This document shows, piece by piece, positions 6,279 to 9,427 of a DNA stretch of 9,427 nucleotides. Below the pieces are notes generated by a model. That model saw nothing but the letters and a program-made list of their open reading frames with translations, had not been told where the DNA came from and made no database searches. Numbering within the stretch: position 1 is the first letter of the stretch; every line of letters begins with the position of its first letter. Source of the DNA: Rhodospirillaceae bacterium (GTDB lineage: Bacteria; Pseudomonadota; Alphaproteobacteria; UBA8366; GCA-2717185); assembly GCA_018660965.1 (NCBI GenBank), contig JABJJH010000009.1:1-9427 (forward strand), read 5' to 3'. A program made the translations under genes and the position numbers.

Positions 6279-7094
6279 ATGCATAACCTTCTCGACGGCG
6301 ACGGCCCCATGCGTTTAAAAAAGTGCCGACGCGGTTACATGCTGTACAGCATCAACGATGTAACGATTGGCCGGTCCTTCGATTTGTATGGCGAATTCAG
6401 CGAGCAGGAAGCAGCCCTGTTCGGAAAATTAATTGAACCCGGCGATGTTGTTATCGAGGTTGGCGCAAATATTGGCTCTCACACCGTCGCGCTCGCCAAT
6501 TTCGTGGGACCCGGCGGAAAAGTAATCGCCTTCGAACCGCAAATGGTTCTTTTTCAAACCCTGTGCGCGAACGTCACGCTCAATGGATACTCGAACGTAT
6601 TGACCTTCAACGCCGCGGTTGGCGCATCCGCGGGCGTGTTAGAGCTCCCGAAAATCGACTACGAAAAACCCGGCCTGTTTGGCGCCCATGGCATCGGCTC
6701 CGACGGTGGCGGCGGCAAGTTGTCCTGCGTCCGGCTTGATGATTTTATCCAGCCGAGCCATTGCAAACTCATAAAAATCGACGTGGAAGGGATGGAGAGC
6801 GACGTCTTGAAAGGCGCGGCGGGATTAATCGAAAAATTCAGACCAACCTTATATGTCGAGAACGATAGGCCGGAAAAATCCGAAGAACTAATCGAAACAA
6901 TCCAGGGCTTTGGCTATTCTTTGTATTGGCATTTACCGCCGCTTTTCGAAGAAACAAACTATTTCGCCAATCAGCAGAATGTTTTTGAAGGCATACTGTC
7001 AATCAACATGGTGTGCGTGCCCAAAGAGACCAAGGTTGTCGGAATGGAGGGCTTTGAAATTTCTTCACCAACGGATTGGTGGAGAAATTTATAG
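6279..7094 (+). CDS. FkbM family SAM-dependent methyltransferase
   Basis: The 271-residue protein carries the FkbM-type Rossmann fold: motif I VIEVGANIGSHT at about 58-69, the acidic ribose-binding residue in VIAFEPQ (82-88), and the family signature LIKIDVEGMESDVLKGA at 164-180. FkbM enzymes typically O-methylate sugars or other hydroxyl groups, often in surface-glycan or natural-product loci. The N-terminal segment GRSFDLYGEFSEQE (31-44) is common in the bacterial subgroup. The start is uncertain: TTG at 6249, GTG at 6270, ATG at 6279 and ATG at 6309 share the frame. The 6279 ATG is chosen as the first ATG, with a weak GGCGG before it. The gene is more A/T-rich than its neighbours, and it faces the glycosyltransferase-like gene tail to tail across 52 bases with no clear terminator. 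It may have been acquired by transfer; the substrate is unknown. Confidence 0.92.
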   Translation: MHNLLDGDGPMRLKKCRRGYMLYSINDVTIGRSFDLYGEFSEQEAALFGKLIEPGDVVIEVGANIGSHTVALANFVGPGGKVIAFEPQMVLFQTLCANVTLNGYSNVLTFNAAVGASAGVLELPKIDYEKPGLFGAHGIGSDGGGGKLSCVRLDDFIQPSHCKLIKIDVEGMESDVLKGAAGLIEKFRPTLYVENDRPEKSEELIETIQGFGYSLYWHLPPLFEETNYFANQQNVFEGILSINMVCVPKETKVVGMEGFEISSPTDWWRNL

Positions 7095-7146
7095 CCGGGA
7101 CAAGGCGCGCGTCAGTTACGTCCCTGGGTCGTCTTTAACCCCGCCC

Positions 7147-8481
7147 TCACCAGTCGTGCAGCAGCATGTTTTCCCGCAGCAACCCGTTTTCACCGATAAG
7201 GTGGATGTTTTCCGACGGCCAGTCCTTCAGCACAGACACCATGCCGGGCACGTTGGAATATCCCAGCCCGACGAAAAAGTCGCAGGCCGCCGCCATATAG
7301 GTGTCCTTGATGACCTCCACGCCCAGGCGTCGGCGCGACTCGGTCGCCTTGACGTGGACGCCGACATCGCCGTCGGCGCGTTCGCTATCGGTAAAAATTA
7401 CACGCGCGCCATAGCGGTCGCGATAGGCGGCGACAGCGTGCGCGGAATCGGTCAGCAAAAATATTCGCAGATTATCGTCGCGCTTCAAGTAGTCATCCAC
7501 GACCGGCATGATTTGCGCGATGTCGGCGTCGAAATTCGTGTTTTCCGCCGCCTTGTCGGCGTTGCGAACATGCACCCCCAGGATCGGGCCTCCGTCGAAA
7601 TTGGATTGGATAAACGCGTCGATATCGGCCTGAATTTCCGGGCGAAGCGTGAAATATTTTTGGTACAGCCGCGAAAAAATTTCATGCGGGGAGGCGCCCG
7701 CCAGCCAGTGGTCCTTGTTCAGCCAGGGAGCCAATTCGAAAACCTGGGTATAAAAATCCGTGACCACGACCGGTTCGGGCCGGTTCAGCAGATACAGCCC
7801 CGACTGCCGCCCGCCCGGTCCCGACCATTGCTCGAAGCGGTCGTTGCGAAGCGTTGCCCGCGTCCATTTGGACGGAAAACACGCGGCGTCCAGCGCTTCG
7901 ATATCGGCCAGCGTCACATCGTTGAGCGGTTCGAAAAAGGTCCTGAAGGCGTCCGATTCCGGGTCGTCTGAATAGCGGCATCCCGACCCCCAATGGATGA
8001 CCGGTATTCGCCCGGTCATTTCCGCCAGCAACAGCGCCGAAACGAAATGCCCGATGTCGGACCAAAATCCGTATCCCCAGGTTTTTATCAGAAGATACCC
8101 GGGTTCCTGCCGAGTTACCGCGGCAGGCGTCGACGCGCGCAAGGCTTCTTCCAATTCGCCCAAACGCGGCAGCAGCGTTTCGAATTGGGATGCCGAACCT
8201 GTCTGAATAGCGTTGTGCGCCGCCGCGCAGGCGTCCAATCCCGCCTGACGCAGCCCCAAATTGTGCGCCGTCAACGCATGGAAATACGGCCACCACGGCG
8301 CGCCCGGCGCATGGGACGCGCCAATGCGGCACAGCTGCTCGGCGCGGCCAAAATTCGATTTTCGGTACGCCGTGTCGATTTGAACGAACAATTCGGCGAG
8401 ATTAAACGGGTTAGCGTCTTCGGTATTCACTTCTGGGGCGTTCACATTTGGGTCGTTCACATTTAGGGGGGGATCGCTCAT
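7147..8481 (-). CDS. Glycosyltransferase-like protein, TPR-like N-terminus and GT23/NodZ-like fucosyltransferase fold
   Basis: From the ATG at 8481 the protein has 444 residues. A low-complexity start (NVNDPNVNAPEVNTED, residues 7-22) is followed by a helical, TPR-like stretch at about 30-115 (AYRKSNFGRAEQLCRIG, WPYFHALTAHNLGLRQAGLDA). The C-terminal domain has IKTWGYGFWSDIGHFVSALL at 132-151 with TGRIPVIHWG at 156-165, then GVHVRNADKAAE at 302-313. This last block resembles the donor-binding HVRRTDK motif of GT23 alpha-1,6-fucosyltransferases and NodZ. IFLLTDS at 340-346 and DTYMAAACDFFVGLGYSNVPGM at 393-414 fit the later motifs of that fold. A nucleotide-sugar transferase acting on a surface or secreted glycan is the likely role; fucose itself is not proven. 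There is no signal peptide or membrane segment. The start is fixed by AAAGGA 9 bases upstream, and because a longer in-frame start (8571) would lie inside the tRNA gene. Confidence 0.85.
   Translation of the reverse strand: MSDPPLNVNDPNVNAPEVNTEDANPFNLAELFVQIDTAYRKSNFGRAEQLCRIGASHAPGAPWWPYFHALTAHNLGLRQAGLDACAAAHNAIQTGSASQFETLLPRLGELEEALRASTPAAVTRQEPGYLLIKTWGYGFWSDIGHFVSALLLAEMTGRIPVIHWGSGCRYSDDPESDAFRTFFEPLNDVTLADIEALDAACFPSKWTRATLRNDRFEQWSGPGGRQSGLYLLNRPEPVVVTDFYTQVFELAPWLNKDHWLAGASPHEIFSRLYQKYFTLRPEIQADIDAFIQSNFDGGPILGVHVRNADKAAENTNFDADIAQIMPVVDDYLKRDDNLRIFLLTDSAHAVAAYRDRYGARVIFTDSERADGDVGVHVKATESRRRLGVEVIKDTYMAAACDFFVGLGYSNVPGMVSVLKDWPSENIHLIGENGLLRENMLLHDW
8425..8469 (-). repeat. Three 15-bp tandem repeats at the start of the glycosyltransferase-like gene
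   Basis: On the plus strand the units are ATTCACTTCTGGGGC (8425-8439), GTTCACATTTGGGTC (8440-8454) and GTTCACATTTAGGGG (8455-8469). The last two differ at only three bases. In the protein each unit adds a five-residue V-N-x-x-x block within the first 25 residues. As the unit is a multiple of three, changes in copy number would keep the frame and only alter the length of a flexible N-terminal tail. Confidence 0.85.
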
Positions 8482-8490
8482 CGCCGGGCG

Positions 8491-8500
8491 TCCTTTCCTT
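8491..8500 (-). promoter_or_regulatory. Ribosome binding site of the glycosyltransferase-like gene
   Basis: Minus-strand reading gives AAGGAAAGGA ending 9 bases before the ATG at 8481-8479. It contains two overlapping Shine-Dalgarno cores. It sits between the tRNA 3' end and the gene, and supports the start at 8481. Confidence 0.75.
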
Positions 8501-8535
8501 CGCATGCGTCCCGCACGGCCGCGAAGCGCCGCGTT

Positions 8536-8631
8536 TGGCGGAAGAGCGTGGGAGTCGAACCCACCAGGCACGTTTAACGCGCCTCAGCGGTTTTGAAGAC
8601 CGTGCGAGCCACCGGGCCGCGATGCTCCTCC
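8536..8631 (-). tRNA. selC: tRNA-Sec (anticodon UCA)
   Basis: In minus-strand reading, GGAGGAGC (8631-8624) pairs with GCTCTTCC (8547-8540) to make the 8-bp acceptor stem typical of bacterial tRNA-Sec, with one G-U pair. Discriminator G and an encoded CCA (8538-8536) follow. The anticodon loop CTTCAAA has UCA at 8596-8594, which reads UGA. The variable arm is long: GGCGCG-TTAAA-CGTGCC, a 6-bp stem. The T arm is GTGGG-TTCGACT-CCCAC, 5 bp, giving the 8+5 pattern expected by the selenocysteine machinery. The D arm has a CGGT loop and pairs GCG/CGC and GCC/GGC with one unpaired U. The anticodon stem has four clean pairs and an A-C contact at its top. The 96-base length is right. It charges with Ser, is converted to Sec by SelA and is delivered by SelB; neither gene is in the window. 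Confidence 0.95.
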
Positions 8632-8648
8632 GTGGCCATGGTTTAAGC

Positions 8649-8654
8649 ATTGTA
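8649..8654 (-). promoter_or_regulatory. Candidate -10 box for the tRNA-Sec gene
   Basis: TACAAT in minus-strand reading ends 17 bases before the 5' end of the tRNA, a five-of-six match to the sigma-70 -10 box. No good -35 box lies 16-18 bases upstream: TTGAGC is about 21 bases away and TTGTGA only 9. It is likely the core of the selC promoter, but only by position and one box. The 181-base region to the divergent aminotransferase gene otherwise shows nothing I can name. Confidence 0.33.
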
Positions 8655-8812
8655 ACCGGCGCTTCACAAGCCCTCGCTCAATGTTCGAAGCTGCAGATGA
8701 CGACACGGCTTGATTTCGCCTTAAAATCACCCTGGATATTGCGCTAACCGTGCGTCCCGGCTAATCAACAGGTAAGATTATTTCTTCACTGTTGAATTCC
8801 GGAACCCAATCG

Positions 8813-9427
8813 ATGACATCGCCACGCGGACGCAATTTCCTTCAGACCCCCGGCCCGACCAATATTCCCGACCGCATTCTCAACGCGATGCACCGGCCCG
8901 CCGTCGATTTTTCCGCACCGGATTTCATCGAACTGGCGAATTCGTGCTTTCAGGACCTGAAGTCTGTTTTCAAGACCAAGGGCGAAATTTTTATCTACAC
9001 CGCGTCCGGTCACGGCGCGTGGGAAGCCACGCTAGCGAATATCCTGTCGCCGGGCGACACGGTGTTAATGCCGGAAACCGGGCGGTTTTCGCTGGTCTGG
9101 CGGGACATGACCGAATCCCTGGGCATCAAGGTCGTGGAAACCCCCAATGATTGGCGCAGCGCCATCGACCCCGCCAATGTCGAGCGTGTGCTGCTGGACG
9201 ACAAGAACCACGACATCAAGGCGGTGCTGGTCGTTCACACGGAAACCGCGACCGGCGTCACCTCCGACATCCCCGCCATCCGCAAGGCCATGGACGCCGC
9301 CGGGCACCCGGCCGTGCTGGTGGTCGACGCCATCGCGTCCCTGATGACCGTCGATCTGCCCATGGACGATTGGGGCGTCGATGTGGTGATCGCCGCGTCG
9401 CAAAAAGGCTTGATGATGCCACCGGGC
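8813..9427 (+). CDS. Class V aminotransferase, serine/alanine-glyoxylate type (N-terminal part, runs off right edge)
   Basis: The first 205 codons are present; the family is about 390-400 residues. The opening GRNFLQTPGPTNIPDRILNAM is the standard start of serine-glyoxylate and alanine-glyoxylate aminotransferases. IYTASGHGAWEATLANILSPGD at 61-82 is the cofactor phosphate region. VHTETATGV at 141-149, VDAIASL with the PLP-contacting Asp172 at 171-177, and ASQKGLMMPPG at 195-205 with the Schiff-base Lys198 all match. The enzyme is a cytoplasmic PLP enzyme that moves an amino group from serine or alanine to glyoxylate, giving glycine and hydroxypyruvate or pyruvate, and serves glyoxylate and one-carbon metabolism. 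The ATG at 8813 has GGAA 9 bases upstream. It is transcribed away from the tRNA-Sec gene. Which amino donor it prefers cannot be told from this half. Confidence 0.94.
   Translation, partial: MTSPRGRNFLQTPGPTNIPDRILNAMHRPAVDFSAPDFIELANSCFQDLKSVFKTKGEIFIYTASGHGAWEATLANILSPGDTVLMPETGRFSLVWRDMTESLGIKVVETPNDWRSAIDPANVERVLLDDKNHDIKAVLVVHTETATGVTSDIPAIRKAMDAAGHPAVLVVDAIASLMTVDLPMDDWGVDVVIAASQKGLMMPPG

Noticed and set aside
7095..7146. Possible bidirectional terminator between the convergent genes (GGGAC...GTCCC at 7097-7125)
   Set aside because: The stem is only 5 bp with an 18-base loop, and no T-run follows on either strand.
6910..7971. A 353-codon plus-strand frame overlapping the end of the FkbM gene and most of the glycosyltransferase-like gene
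   Set aside because: It overlaps two supported genes, its sequence looks like reverse-frame noise, and it starts inside a coding region.
8482..8571. A longer glycosyltransferase-like protein starting at 8571
   Set aside because: The extra 30 codons run through the 3' half of the tRNA-Sec gene. A good ribosome site precedes the ATG at 8481.

Overview
The window looks like a chromosomal stretch of a GC-rich proteobacterium. Gene content (hydantoinase/oxoprolinase, PhyH, MmgE/PrpD, CaiB/BaiF, Rid, serine-glyoxylate aminotransferase) and codon use suggest an alphaproteobacterium, perhaps of the Rhodospirillales type. That placement is an inference from style; no marker gene in the window fixes it. 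No transposase, integrase, phage gene or CRISPR array was seen.

Left part (1-6210, all minus strand). This is a catabolic-looking gene set. In transcription order it runs: CaiB/BaiF CoA-transferase (6111-4876), Rid-family protein (4875-4510), cyclase-family metal hydrolase (4489-3470), MmgE/PrpD protein (3385-2015) and PhyH-type Fe(II)/2-oxoglutarate dioxygenase (1964-1113). A clear rho-independent terminator (1086-1059) follows the dioxygenase. Beyond it begins the N-terminal half of a hydantoinase A/5-oxoprolinase subunit, which runs off the left edge. This last gene is absent from a simple closed-ORF scan because it has no stop in the window. The CoA-transferase and Rid genes abut with no gap, the other joints are short, and a candidate promoter plus an 8-bp dyad lie upstream of the CoA-transferase gene. 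Together the enzymes suggest opening of a cyclic amide, imide or lactone, enamine/imine handling, hydroxylation, CoA activation and dehydration. I do not recognise the combination as a named pathway.

Middle part (6279-8481). A plus-strand FkbM-family methyltransferase converges on a minus-strand protein with a TPR-like N-terminus and a GT23/NodZ-like (fucosyltransferase-fold) C-terminal domain. Both look like glycan-modifying genes. The FkbM gene is visibly more A/T-rich than its neighbours.

Right part (8536-9427). A selenocysteine tRNA gene (selC, anticodon UCA, 8-bp acceptor stem, long variable arm) lies on the minus strand directly upstream of the glycosyltransferase-like gene. Divergent to it is the first 205 codons of a class V aminotransferase of the serine/alanine-glyoxylate type, ending at its PLP-lysine motif at the right edge. 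The selC gene is the most informative item: it implies that the organism decodes UGA as selenocysteine somewhere, although no convincing selenoprotein gene is in this window.
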